Below, piece by piece: positions 8,710 to 16,885 of a stretch of 64,000 bases of DNA. The notes below the pieces were generated by a model. That model did not search any database. It had not been told where the DNA came from and saw only the letters and a program-made list of their open reading frames with translations. Both the position numbers and the translations under genes were made by a program. The stretch's first letter is position 1. Each line of letters begins with the position of its first letter. Source of the stretch: an uncultured Fluviicola sp. (GTDB lineage: Bacteria > Bacteroidota > Bacteroidia > Flavobacteriales_D > Crocinitomicaceae); assembly GCF_902168135.1 (NCBI RefSeq), contig NZ_CABHOL010000015.1, positions 372,001 through 436,000 of the forward strand, read 5' to 3'.

Positions 8710-9360
8710 TTACTTATCAAGAAAACCTTTAATTACTAATAATATGCCGGTCCCGATGATGATCAGACCAATCAGGCGGTTTAGTCCCGTCAATACGTTG
8801 TCAGTAATGAAAGGTCTTAGCTTTTTTGCGCCGATAATCTTCAACAGATCCACAGAAAAGAAAGTAACCATGATAATCAGGATGTACCAGTAGGTGCTTT
8901 CGTCAATGGCGTTATCCGCGCTTTTTTTTCCGTCTGCTCCAAGTGCAATTACAGTAATCCAGTAAAAGATCACACCCGGATTGGCAAAATTCAGCAGGAA
9001 TCCCTTAAGTCCCAGCAGGATGAGGTCTTTTGTTTGATTATTCAGCTGCTTATCGGCTTCTTTTTTATCTTCTTTGGGTTTCTTTAAAAGTGTTACCAAT
9101 CCGAAGATGATCAGGATAACGCCGCCGACAATGGAAATAATGTTCCCGTATTCCCCGGAAGTAATTTTGGTAACCTGTGCATAAAATACCAGGGCAATGA
9201 GAATATAAATGAGGTCTGAAAGCAGGACACCAAGGTCAAATGCAATAGCCGCACGAACTCCTTTTCGGATACTCGTCTCAAGGAGCAGAAAGAATACAGG
9301 CCCGATCATTATACTGAGTATAAATCCGGTTATAATTCCTTTGATTAAAATATCTAGCAA
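8710..9360 (-). CDS. LysE/RhtB-family amino acid exporter
   Basis: This 216-residue membrane protein has about six hydrophobic helices. The first carries the family pattern 'GFILSIMIGPVFFLLLETSIRKG' (split around the GP turn), typical of LysE/RhtB exporters, which expel amino acids or related metabolites across the inner membrane. The central loop is highly charged (KKPKEDKKEADKQ). Substrate cannot be predicted. The start is a TTG at 9360; a -7 box TATATTTG at 9383-9390 lies 22 nt upstream, which supports this start over any further upstream. Confidence 0.88.
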   Translation of the reverse strand: MLDILIKGIITGFILSIMIGPVFFLLLETSIRKGVRAAIAFDLGVLLSDLIYILIALVFYAQVTKITSGEYGNIISIVGGVILIIFGLVTLLKKPKEDKKEADKQLNNQTKDLILLGLKGFLLNFANPGVIFYWITVIALGADGKKSADNAIDESTYWYILIIMVTFFSVDLLKIIGAKKLRPFITDNVLTGLNRLIGLIIIGTGILLVIKGFLDK

Positions 9361-9382
9361 AAGTTCGGTTTTTCTGTTTTTA

Positions 9383-9390
9383 CAAATATA
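9383..9390 (-). promoter_or_regulatory. Bacteroidota -7 box for the LysE-type exporter
   Basis: TATATTTG on the minus strand, 22 nt before the TTG start at 9360. Confidence 0.55.
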
Positions 9391-9502
9391 GTCATTCGTT
9401 CTACGTGTGAGCGGTAATTCTAAAAGAAAGCAGGATTGGGTCGAAATTCAATGATTTTGTAAAAAAACACCGCAGATGTTATTTTTACTGCTAATAAGTC
9501 AT

Positions 9503-9510
9503 TACATTTG
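9503..9510 (+). promoter_or_regulatory. Bacteroidota -7 box for the 119-residue protein
   Basis: TACATTTG matches TAnnTTTG, 52 nt before the ATG at 9563. Confidence 0.55.
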
Positions 9511-9562
9511 CATGTCTTGAAAGTTGTGATAAAGTAGTTACAACCTTGAAAATAAGTGAAGT

Positions 9563-9922
9563 ATGAAAACGGCCATTGCCAATAAGAAATTAGAAACAAT
9601 TATTTCCAAAGTGGAAAAAGAGGGGATTGCCTACAAAGGTCTTGTGGATGATTTGAAAGAATTGCGTGAACAAGCTTTGAAAGAACAAGATCCGTTGGTG
9701 GTGAAAGTTTTACGTTTATCATACGAATTTCTGCTGGACAGAAATGCATTTGACGTTCAGGCTCAGTATGAAGAAGATGAAGAAGGAAATGAGTATCCTT
9801 TGGAGATCGAAGACCAGGAGAACTTCCTGTATTTACTGAATTTGTTGAAAAATGCCGAGCACAAAATCAACAGGGAAGAAATCAAAGATTACCGTACAGC
9901 ATTGAAACAGGAGTTGTACTAA
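9563..9922 (+). CDS. Small acidic cytoplasmic protein, unknown function
   Basis: This 119-residue, charged, largely helical protein has no signal peptide or membrane segment. A central acidic stretch (YEEDEEGNEYPLEIEDQE) separates two helical parts. It resembles conserved hypothetical proteins I believe are widespread in Flavobacteriales, but I cannot name a family. It has its own -7 box and its own strong terminator, so it forms a single-gene unit. Confidence 0.8.
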   Translation: MKTAIANKKLETIISKVEKEGIAYKGLVDDLKELREQALKEQDPLVVKVLRLSYEFLLDRNAFDVQAQYEEDEEGNEYPLEIEDQENFLYLLNLLKNAEHKINREEIKDYRTALKQELY

Positions 9923-9942
9923 AATCGATACAAATACGTTTT

Positions 9943-9980
9943 AAACCCTGACTTGCATAAGCAACGTCAGGGTTTTTGTT
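9943..9980 (+). terminator. Rho-independent terminator
   Basis: A 10-bp stem AAACCCTGAC/GTCAGGGTTT (9943-9952 with 9966-9975) is followed by a T-run, 21 nt after the stop of the 119-residue protein. Confidence 0.9.
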
Positions 9981-10048
9981 GTTTTGGAAATTCTCAATGA
10001 TTTAATTCGCAACGGTATTTAAAACGAAACAGGTATTTTAGCGGGACT

Positions 10049-11017
10049 TTGGAAAAAGGGAAGAACTATTTGGGACACATTGAATCATTGCGTGCGCTGG
10101 CTGCATTGATCGTACTGATTTTTCATTTTATTTCGTTTTCAGATGCAAAAGAATACCTGGTAAAAAATGAACTGATCCGTAAGCTTTCCGAATTCGGGGC
10201 ACAGGGAGTTGAACTGTTCTACATTATTTCCGGGTTCGTTATTTATTATTCGCTGACAAGAGATAACTCTTTCGGTATTCAACAGTACCCCAACTATCTT
10301 CTAAAGCGATTTCTACGCATTTTTCCGCCTTTTTTAGGCGTCATCGTTCTGATTTGCATTACTCCTCTTGTTTTTGGATGGCCTTTCCCGTATTCCGCAA
10401 AACAGCTGCTTGAGAATGCAACACTTTCGGTAGACCTGTTCAAGGATACGCAATGGATAAATCCGATTTTTGTGACTTTGAAGGTGGAGTTCCTGTTTTA
10501 CCTGGTAATTGGGCTGTTGGTAATTCCATTGAACAGAACCGCCCTGAGTTATGTATTGATAACATTTTCGGCTTTGATAGCAGCTTGTTATTTCTACTCG
10601 ATCGATTTGATCCACAATGTGCCTTTTTTTCTCATCGGAATTGCTTGTTCGGAAATCTATCGATCACGCAATGTGGTCCTGAATTATCTTTTAATAGGTG
10701 CCTGTTTTATTTTCCTGTATGTGATGTTCCCGATAGAGGATACGATGATTGCTTTGATTGGAGTTGTCTTTTTGCTTTGGATTGCAATTAAAAGCAAGTG
10801 GCTGGAAGCAATCGGGCGTTTCTCGTACTCACTTTACCTGACTCATGGATTTTCGGGTGGATTATTCCTGAGTTATTGCATCAATCAACCGCATGTAGAC
10901 TGGAATCCATGGGTGTATTTTACAGTGGCTGTCTTCGGGGCAATCTTTTTTGCATACTGTTATTATCGGGTTATCGAAAAGCGATCGATACGCTGGTCGA
11001 AGGAAATCAATTATTAA
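10049..11017 (+). CDS. Acyltransferase-3 family membrane protein
   Basis: This 322-residue protein has about ten hydrophobic segments. The N-terminal 'HIESLRALAALIVLIFHF' is the hallmark of the acyltransferase-3 (OafA/YrhL-like) family, which moves acyl groups onto surface sugars or other envelope acceptors in the inner membrane. The start is a TTG (10049) giving MEKGKNYLGHIES. No ATG lies in frame upstream, and a near-match to the -7 box (TATTTTAG, 10034-10041) is just ahead. It converges on a GT2 gene, so a role in surface glycan decoration is plausible; the acceptor is unknown. Confidence 0.88.
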   Translation: MEKGKNYLGHIESLRALAALIVLIFHFISFSDAKEYLVKNELIRKLSEFGAQGVELFYIISGFVIYYSLTRDNSFGIQQYPNYLLKRFLRIFPPFLGVIVLICITPLVFGWPFPYSAKQLLENATLSVDLFKDTQWINPIFVTLKVEFLFYLVIGLLVIPLNRTALSYVLITFSALIAACYFYSIDLIHNVPFFLIGIACSEIYRSRNVVLNYLLIGACFIFLYVMFPIEDTMIALIGVVFLLWIAIKSKWLEAIGRFSYSLYLTHGFSGGLFLSYCINQPHVDWNPWVYFTVAVFGAIFFAYCYYRVIEKRSIRWSKEINY

Positions 11018-11023
11018 TTCTGA

Positions 11024-11084
11024 AATTATCAATTATCAAGGAGATTCACGTTCTTGATAATTTCTCCATTCATAATTGATAATT
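11024..11084. terminator. Nested inverted repeats between convergent genes
   Basis: Outer arms AATTATCAATTAT (11024-11036) and ATAATTGATAATT (11072-11084) pair perfectly over 13 bp. An alternative inner pair ATTATCAAG/CTTGATAAT (11032-11040 with 11053-11061) shares part of the left arm, so the two stems exclude each other. Sited between the acyltransferase and GT2 stops, this is probably a bidirectional terminator. Confidence 0.65.
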
Positions 11085-11799
11085 AGTTCGTGAAGCGGTA
11101 CTTAACAATGCAGTAAATTGCTCTGAATCCGTCTTTCCAGCCGATTTTCTTGCCTTCCTCGTATGTTCTTCCATAGTAGGAAATGCCCACTTCATAAATA
11201 CGGATTCCTTTTCGTTTTGCCAGTTTTGCAGTGATTTCAGGCTCAATTCCGAAGCGGTTTTCTTTGATTTTGATATCTTTCGCTATCGAAGCACGAATCA
11301 GCTTGTAACATGTTTCCATGTCCGTTAGATTCAGGTTCGTCATCATGTTGGAAAGTCCCGTAAGGAATTTATTTCCTTTGGAATGCCAGTAAAAGAGAAT
11401 GCGGTGAGGCTGGTGACCCATAAAACGGGATCCGTAAACCACATCTGCATTATCCATGTAAACAGGTTTCAAGAGCAGGTTGTATTCTTCCGGATCGTAT
11501 TCCAGGTCGGCATCCTGGATGATAATATATTCTCCTGTTGCTTCCTGGATAGCACGATTGATGGCCGCTCCTTTTCCCTGATTATACGGTTGGGAAAACA
11601 GGCGGATGTCCATTTCCGGGTTTGCTGCCATATAGGCCTCAATGCGTTCTACTGTGTTATCTTTTGAACAATCATTTACGATTACCAATTCTTTGTGAAC
11701 GTCGTTTTCCAATTGTACCTTTTTGATCTTGTCCAAAATCAGGTGAATGGTCGGGCCTTCGTTGTATGCCGGTATAAGAATGGATAATTTTTGAATCAT
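11083..11799 (-). CDS. GT2-family glycosyltransferase (polyprenyl-phosphate sugar synthase-like)
   Basis: This 238-residue GT-A enzyme has the start '[18 protein letters not shown]', a nucleotide-sugar binding DxD region ([14 protein letters not shown]) and the later 'GSRFMG' motif, as in dolichol-phosphate mannose/polyprenyl-phosphate glucose synthases. There is no clear membrane helix at the C-terminus, so it would act at the cytoplasmic face of the membrane. Such enzymes make lipid-linked sugar donors used by GT39-like membrane transferases. Two such membrane proteins lie just upstream on the same strand, which makes a donor/transferase partnership plausible, though only by inference. Confidence 0.9.
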   Translation of the reverse strand: MIQKLSILIPAYNEGPTIHLILDKIKKVQLENDVHKELVIVNDCSKDNTVERIEAYMAANPEMDIRLFSQPYNQGKGAAINRAIQEATGEYIIIQDADLEYDPEEYNLLLKPVYMDNADVVYGSRFMGHQPHRILFYWHSKGNKFLTGLSNMMTNLNLTDMETCYKLIRASIAKDIKIKENRFGIEPEITAKLAKRKGIRIYEVGISYYGRTYEEGKKIGWKDGFRAIYCIVKYRFTN

Positions 11800-11828
11800 G
11801 TTTGGATAACGTAAAAATGGGAATTTTA

Positions 11829-12485
11829 TTAGATGTTCATTTCAGGCACAAAATCCGGCACTACCAGATCTCCTTCTGTTTTGGAAACGATTTCTTCCAC
11901 ACTTACTCCCGGAGCACGTTCAATGAGGTGGAATTTATTGTCTTTGATCTCTAATACTGCCAGTTCGGTTACAACTTTCTTTACACAGCCAACTCCGGTC
12001 AAAGGCAGCGTACAGGCTTTCAGTATTTTTGATTCACCGGCTTTATTGGAATGCATCATTGCTACGATGATATTCTCAGCAGAAGCAACCAAATCCATTG
12101 CCCCTCCCATTCCTTTCACCATTTTTCCGGGAATTTTCCAGTTAGCGATGTCTCCGTTTTGAGAAACTTCCATGGCCCCAAGGACTGTTAACTGTACGTG
12201 CTGACCACGGATCATAGCAAAAGAAGTAGCAGAATCGAAAATAGATGCTCCCGGACGAAGTGTAACGGTTTGTTTTCCGGCGTTGATCAAGTCCGGATCT
12301 TCTTCCCCTTCAAAAGGAAAAGGACCCATTCCAAGAATACCGTTTTCCGACTGGAATTCTACTTCGATGCCTTCAGGAATGTAATTTGCGACCAATGTAG
12401 GGATACCAATTCCCAAATTCACATACCAGCCATCTTGCAGTTCCTGTGCAATTCGTTTTGCTATTCCGTTTTTATCTAGTGCCAT
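11829..12485 (-). CDS. scoB: 3-oxoacid CoA-transferase, beta subunit
   Basis: With ScoA this enzyme moves CoA between succinyl-CoA and acetoacetate (or a related 3-oxoacid). The 218 residues hold the beta-subunit features: '[17 protein letters not shown]', then '[12 protein letters not shown]' containing the conserved glutamate (E in the QSENGILG motif) that forms the CoA thioester, and '[10 protein letters not shown]'. Length is normal. Unusually, the alpha-subunit gene is not adjacent: two membrane protein genes (12491-16182) lie between them. The start lies 5 nt downstream of the preceding stop, so translation is probably coupled. Confidence 0.95.
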   Translation of the reverse strand: MALDKNGIAKRIAQELQDGWYVNLGIGIPTLVANYIPEGIEVEFQSENGILGMGPFPFEGEEDPDLINAGKQTVTLRPGASIFDSATSFAMIRGQHVQLTVLGAMEVSQNGDIANWKIPGKMVKGMGGAMDLVASAENIIVAMMHSNKAGESKILKACTLPLTGVGCVKKVVTELAVLEIKDNKFHLIERAPGVSVEEIVSKTEGDLVVPDFVPEMNI

Positions 12486-12490
12486 GTGCT

Positions 12491-14284
12491 TTATTTTAAC
12501 TCAATAATCTGAATAGTCGGACGTGTCAGCTTGAAATGCTTTCTTTCCGGGTTCCAAATATAAATAATCAATCGGGATTCTTCGTTGACAAAATGCTTTG
12601 CGGAATAAGGATAGTTCAATTTGAATTGCTGCACATTCTCTCCGTAATACCAGCGAAGGTTTTGATAATCGTACCTCAAATGAGCTCCTGCCTTATCATC
12701 GGTGGCAACTACCATGTTGAAATCATTCAGGTGCTTGTCCGTTTTCAAATCACCTTTTAGGCTGATCCGGATAGTTTTGTTCCGCCATTCCGGACGTATC
12801 GGGCCATCGTAGAAGAGGATAAATTCCTCATCGGATTGTTTTGTTTTTCCAACGGAATCAAACAAATGAACCTGTTTGAACGGGGTTTTCCGTTTCAAAG
12901 CAATATAAGTGCTTGCCGGATCTTCGGCCACAATTTTATAAGCCCTGGTGTCGTCTTTGGGAAATAACCACGTTGTTTTGGTAAGTATCAGATCACTTTC
13001 CGGAAGAAAATCCTTTTGCAGGGTACCGATGTGTTTTACCTTCCGGTTTGGATTTGTGCGTTCGAAGTAAGCATAGGTCAGCTGCTGGATCGGGTAGATG
13101 CTTACCGTTTCATGCGGTTTTAGATCTTTTGTTGCAGCTTCGTAGAATGCCTTGCTCATGCGGTCATCCGGGGAGAAAACCGATGTATTTAAATTTAATT
13201 TTGCGATAAAACTTACGGGAAAGAATAACAGCACTACCAAAAAGTACTTGGAGATTCGATTTCGAGCAAATAACGCAGTCAGGGCCAAAATGCTCAGCGG
13301 GATCAGGTACATGGCAGCGCGGTCTTCCGGGTAATTTACCTGCATGACTTTTGCCAGGAAAAGAATGGCAAAAATGTTTCCTGCAATCAGCATACACAGC
13401 CAGAATGAGGTACTTGTGAGGAATTGCAGCCAGGATTCTTTTTTCCATTGCAGGAATAAAAGCACTACACCCGTGAAGCCAATTATCAGGTAAGCAATAC
13501 GCAGCCAGTTTGCATCGTAGAATAAAATATAGCGTGAAAGGGTTTTTCCGGTAACCCACCAAAGTCCGTCAAGACTCCCGTAATAAAGTGCTCCGGCTTC
13601 CTTTAATTCGAAGCTGAATTCGATAAGCGGAATCAGTGCAAAGCCGAATACGATGAGCAAAAAAGCGTGGAACATCAGCGCTTTGATCCCGATTTTCCTG
13701 GCGTAAAGCAAAGTAGTAAAAACAATATAAGCACTGATGATCAAACTGGTGATCAGGTAAGTCAAATTCGAGAGAACTGCTAAGTAGAGGAACAAAAGGA
13801 GCAGGATCAAATGACCGGTATGTTGCGCTTTTAACCACAGCGACAATTGCAGGAGTGCTGCCATGAAAAATCCGATTGCGAGTCCATATCCTCTTGTGTA
13901 ACTGAAATAATCAAAGATCCAGGGAATCGTATTCAACGCTACGAAACAAAATTCACCCCAGATACCCAGGTTCAGGTTGCGGGTAAGTTTCCGGCTCGAC
14001 CAAAAATAAAGGCAAAAACACAGGATTGCAGGAACACGGAATAAAAAGAAATGTTCGCCGAACCAGCGGTAAGAAAGATTTCCGAGCCAGCTGTTGAACA
14101 AGTGGTTATTGGCATCCATCAACGAACGTCCGCCGTGGATTTCTCCTGTTTCGATGTAATGAAAATAAGTTGCTACTTCATCGTGGATAGGTTCCACAAT
14201 CCAGGCTCTTAAAATAGCATATATCAATAAACCCAAAAATAGGATCCACGTAATGAGTTGTGTTTTGGAGTTTCTTTGAATCAA
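12491..14284 (-). CDS. Polytopic membrane glycosyltransferase-like protein, copy A
   Basis: The 597-residue protein has about 11 hydrophobic segments followed by a soluble C-terminal region of about 190 residues. An acidic motif in the first outer loop (VEPIHDEVATYF) and 'MDANNH' recall GT39/ArnT-type transferases that use lipid-linked sugars, so a GT-C fold is inferred. The frame opens earlier at a TTG (14347), but I chose the TTG at 14284: a -7 box TACATTTG (14315-14322) falls inside the longer version, and the shorter N-terminus aligns without gaps to copy B (both 32 residues up to the VEP motif). It shares 'DYFSYTRGYG' and 'SVFSPDDR' with copy B. It sits between the CoA-transferase subunit genes. 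Confidence 0.75.
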   Translation of the reverse strand: MIQRNSKTQLITWILFLGLLIYAILRAWIVEPIHDEVATYFHYIETGEIHGGRSLMDANNHLFNSWLGNLSYRWFGEHFFLFRVPAILCFCLYFWSSRKLTRNLNLGIWGEFCFVALNTIPWIFDYFSYTRGYGLAIGFFMAALLQLSLWLKAQHTGHLILLLLFLYLAVLSNLTYLITSLIISAYIVFTTLLYARKIGIKALMFHAFLLIVFGFALIPLIEFSFELKEAGALYYGSLDGLWWVTGKTLSRYILFYDANWLRIAYLIIGFTGVVLLFLQWKKESWLQFLTSTSFWLCMLIAGNIFAILFLAKVMQVNYPEDRAAMYLIPLSILALTALFARNRISKYFLVVLLFFPVSFIAKLNLNTSVFSPDDRMSKAFYEAATKDLKPHETVSIYPIQQLTYAYFERTNPNRKVKHIGTLQKDFLPESDLILTKTTWLFPKDDTRAYKIVAEDPASTYIALKRKTPFKQVHLFDSVGKTKQSDEEFILFYDGPIRPEWRNKTIRISLKGDLKTDKHLNDFNMVVATDDKAGAHLRYDYQNLRWYYGENVQQFKLNYPYSAKHFVNEESRLIIYIWNPERKHFKLTRPTIQIIELK

Positions 14285-14314
14285 AATAGTCCTGTTTTTT
14301 CGTTTGGATTCATG

Positions 14315-14322
14315 CAAATGTA
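14315..14322 (-). promoter_or_regulatory. Possible internal -7 box ahead of membrane protein copy A
   Basis: TACATTTG on the minus strand, 31 nt before the TTG at 14284. It would give copy A and scoB a promoter separate from scoA. Confidence 0.4.
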
Positions 14323-14406
14323 AAATGATTTCGGTTGCAATCAACAAATAGCTGCACTAATCCCGGATATCCGCGACCAGATCAAAAGCTTTCGCTTTTT
14401 CTTATC

Positions 14407-16182
14407 TCACTTTTTGGTTACGGCAAGGATTTTAATGTGAATCCCCGAAAGATTTACCCGATTGTGATCATCGTTGTAAAAACGGATGTGAAGGATTCGA
14501 TCTTCAGGCAAAATAAGTAAGGGATGATTGGGGTAGTGGAATTGATAACCTGTTTTTCTTCCGAAATACCAGTTAAAGCGGGTGTTATCTGTTCTCCGGA
14601 GTTCTCCTTTTAGGGATTCTGCTTCATGTCGGAGATTCAGGTCCAGGCAGTATTTATCTAATCGGACATTTCCATCTACTATCGTTTGAACCAGTCTGCC
14701 GGAGAAGGAACTCAGGTCAAGATCCAAAACGGGAATTACGGCATTGCTGCTTTTTATGGCCGGAATCATTGTGTCCAAGATCACTTGTTTTTCAGAGAAG
14801 GTATTCCTTTTGTACAAACGTGTTCCACTTACCGGATCTTGCAATATGCAGGAATAATCGGGCCAGTTCAATGCTTCAACCCAGGAAATATGATAATCTC
14901 CCCTGCTAAGTGAATCTTCGGCTAAATAATCTGTTGCAACATGTGGGATTTTTTCTTTGCGAGTCAGGTATGCGTAGCTGGCTTGTGAAACATAATCAGC
15001 AGAAATACAGGCGTCGGATGGAACTTTGCGAAGGATTTCCCGGTAAAAATTTCTGTGAATACGGTCTTCCGGAGAAAAAACGGAGCTGTCTAAATTCATG
15101 TTGAGAACGAAGGATGCCGGAAACCAAAGGAACCCCAGTAGTGCCCAACGGAGTATTTCAGAGTTTTGAACGCTGTATCCGACCGAAAGAATGAACAAGG
15201 GAACCAGGTACATTCCCACACGATCCATGGGGTAATTGACATCCAGCATTTTTGAACTGACCCAGATGCCGAAAAGAGTGAGAACAAACAGAACTGGAAT
15301 CCACCAGGAAGGATCGAGCAGTAAATTTTTGAGCCCCGAATTTTTCCAACGTCTACGGAGTGTTACTGCGCTAAGGGCAATCCCAAAAACCATTAAATAC
15401 TTGAATACCTCGCTTTCGGAGAAGAATACATTCTTACTGATCGATTTTCCGGTTACTTCCCAAAGACCTTCTTTGCTTCCCCACCAAAGTGCTCCGGCTT
15501 TCTTCAATTTGTTAATATAAATGTAAACCGGGACCAGGAAGGTCATGAAGCACAAAGTCGTTATCCAAAATCCTACAAGTTGGCGGACGGTGAACTGCTT
15601 CACGTGAATTATGGAAACAAAGATGAGGTAGAATAAAAGAATGACCAATGGAATCAGTAAACTCAGGTTGGAAAGCAATGTTGCTGCGAAAAAGAAAATA
15701 ACCGCTATGTATAAATGCGCCTTTTTAGTTTCAAACCAGCGTTGAATGAGGTAAAAAGCGAGAACCAGGAAGGCGAGCGAAGGACCATATCCGCGGGAAA
15801 ATGAAAAATAATCAAAGATCCAGTGTACGGAAATGAGTGCCAGGAAGATGAAGATTGAAAAAGGACTTTTGGTTTTTGACAGCAATTTTCTACCCGCAAA
15901 AAAATAAATGGGGAAGGTGAGCACTGAAAACAAGCGGTAAACGAAGAAATGGTCTCCGAACAAACGAAAGCATTGATGTGAGATCAATGAATTCAAGATG
16001 TGGTTATTGGCATCCATGGTTGCTCCTCTGCCGGGCAGATAACCGGTTTGGATATACCAGTAAAGTGTGGCTAGCTCATCAAAAAGCGGTTCGACGAAAA
16101 GCGCTCTTAAGACGGCATAAGTCATCAGAAAAAGAAAAAGTGGCCAAATCAGCCACTTATTATCTAATCGAAAGAATGTCAT
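14407..16182 (-). CDS. Polytopic membrane glycosyltransferase-like protein, copy B
   Basis: This 591-residue tandem paralogue of copy A has the same order of motifs: 'VEPLFDELATLYWY', 'MDANNHILNS', 'DYFSFSRGYG', 'VNYPMDRVGMYLVPL' and 'SVFSPEDR', with roughly a dozen hydrophobic helices and a soluble C-terminal part. The conserved acidic residues after VEP would be the candidate catalytic base in a GT-C fold (inference). Its ATG (16182) directly follows the scoA stop (16183), so it is almost certainly translated from the scoA message. No specific sugar or acceptor can be assigned. Confidence 0.78.
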   Translation of the reverse strand: MTFFRLDNKWLIWPLFLFLMTYAVLRALFVEPLFDELATLYWYIQTGYLPGRGATMDANNHILNSLISHQCFRLFGDHFFVYRLFSVLTFPIYFFAGRKLLSKTKSPFSIFIFLALISVHWIFDYFSFSRGYGPSLAFLVLAFYLIQRWFETKKAHLYIAVIFFFAATLLSNLSLLIPLVILLFYLIFVSIIHVKQFTVRQLVGFWITTLCFMTFLVPVYIYINKLKKAGALWWGSKEGLWEVTGKSISKNVFFSESEVFKYLMVFGIALSAVTLRRRWKNSGLKNLLLDPSWWIPVLFVLTLFGIWVSSKMLDVNYPMDRVGMYLVPLFILSVGYSVQNSEILRWALLGFLWFPASFVLNMNLDSSVFSPEDRIHRNFYREILRKVPSDACISADYVSQASYAYLTRKEKIPHVATDYLAEDSLSRGDYHISWVEALNWPDYSCILQDPVSGTRLYKRNTFSEKQVILDTMIPAIKSSNAVIPVLDLDLSSFSGRLVQTIVDGNVRLDKYCLDLNLRHEAESLKGELRRTDNTRFNWYFGRKTGYQFHYPNHPLLILPEDRILHIRFYNDDHNRVNLSGIHIKILAVTKK

Positions 16183-16878
16183 TTATTTTTGGCGAACAGT
16201 TCGCTGCTCAATGCGTTTTTCAAATTTTTCTCCCTGGAAAATGCGCTGCACAAAAATTCCCGGCGTATGAATGAAATTCGGGTCCAGTTCTCCTGCAGGA
16301 ACTAATTCTTCCACTTCGGCAATCGTGATTTTTCCGGCCATGGCCATCATCGGATTGAAATTGCGTGCAGTAGCTTTGTAGATGAGGTTCCCTTCGGTAT
16401 CACCTTTCCAAGCTTTTACGATCGCAAAATCAGCGGTTAAAGCACTTTCCAGGATGTGTGGCTTGCCATTGAAAACGCGCACTTCTTTTCCTTCGGCAAC
16501 TTCTGTTCCATAACCTGCCGGTGTAAAGAACATCGGGATTCCCGCTCCTCCTGCTCTGCAGCGTTCAGCCAAAGAACCTTGTGGGATCAGGTCAACTTCC
16601 AGTTCACCGGATAGCATTTGACGCTCGAATTCTTCGTTTTCTCCCACATAGGAAGAGATCATTTTTTTGACCTGCTTGTTTTGAAGCAACAAACCCAGAC
16701 CAAAATCATCCACCCCTGCGTTGTTTGAAATACATGTCAACCCCTTAGTTCCCTTTTTCACCAATTGTGCAATGGAATTTTCGGGGATTCCACATAATCC
16801 GAATCCGCCAACCATCAGGGTCATATTATCTTCAATGCCATTTAAGGCTTCTTCTACGTTCTTTACAACTTTATTCAT
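16183..16878 (-). CDS. scoA: 3-oxoacid CoA-transferase, alpha subunit
   Basis: This is the partner of ScoB. From the ATG at 16878 the protein has 231 residues and starts [12 protein letters not shown], the usual N-terminus of the family; the longer frame back to 16941 overlaps the PBP gene end and adds an unrelated extension. The glycine-rich '[17 protein letters not shown]' loop (CoA-binding), '[14 protein letters not shown]' and '[21 protein letters not shown]' are all classical alpha-subunit motifs. It begins 7 nt after the mrcA stop and runs directly into the membrane protein copy B. A role in ketone-body/short-chain acid metabolism is known for the family. Confidence 0.95.
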   Translation of the reverse strand: MNKVVKNVEEALNGIEDNMTLMVGGFGLCGIPENSIAQLVKKGTKGLTCISNNAGVDDFGLGLLLQNKQVKKMISSYVGENEEFERQMLSGELEVDLIPQGSLAERCRAGGAGIPMFFTPAGYGTEVAEGKEVRVFNGKPHILESALTADFAIVKAWKGDTEGNLIYKATARNFNPMMAMAGKITIAEVEELVPAGELDPNFIHTPGIFVQRIFQGEKFEKRIEQRTVRQK

Positions 16879-16885
16879 GGTCTTA

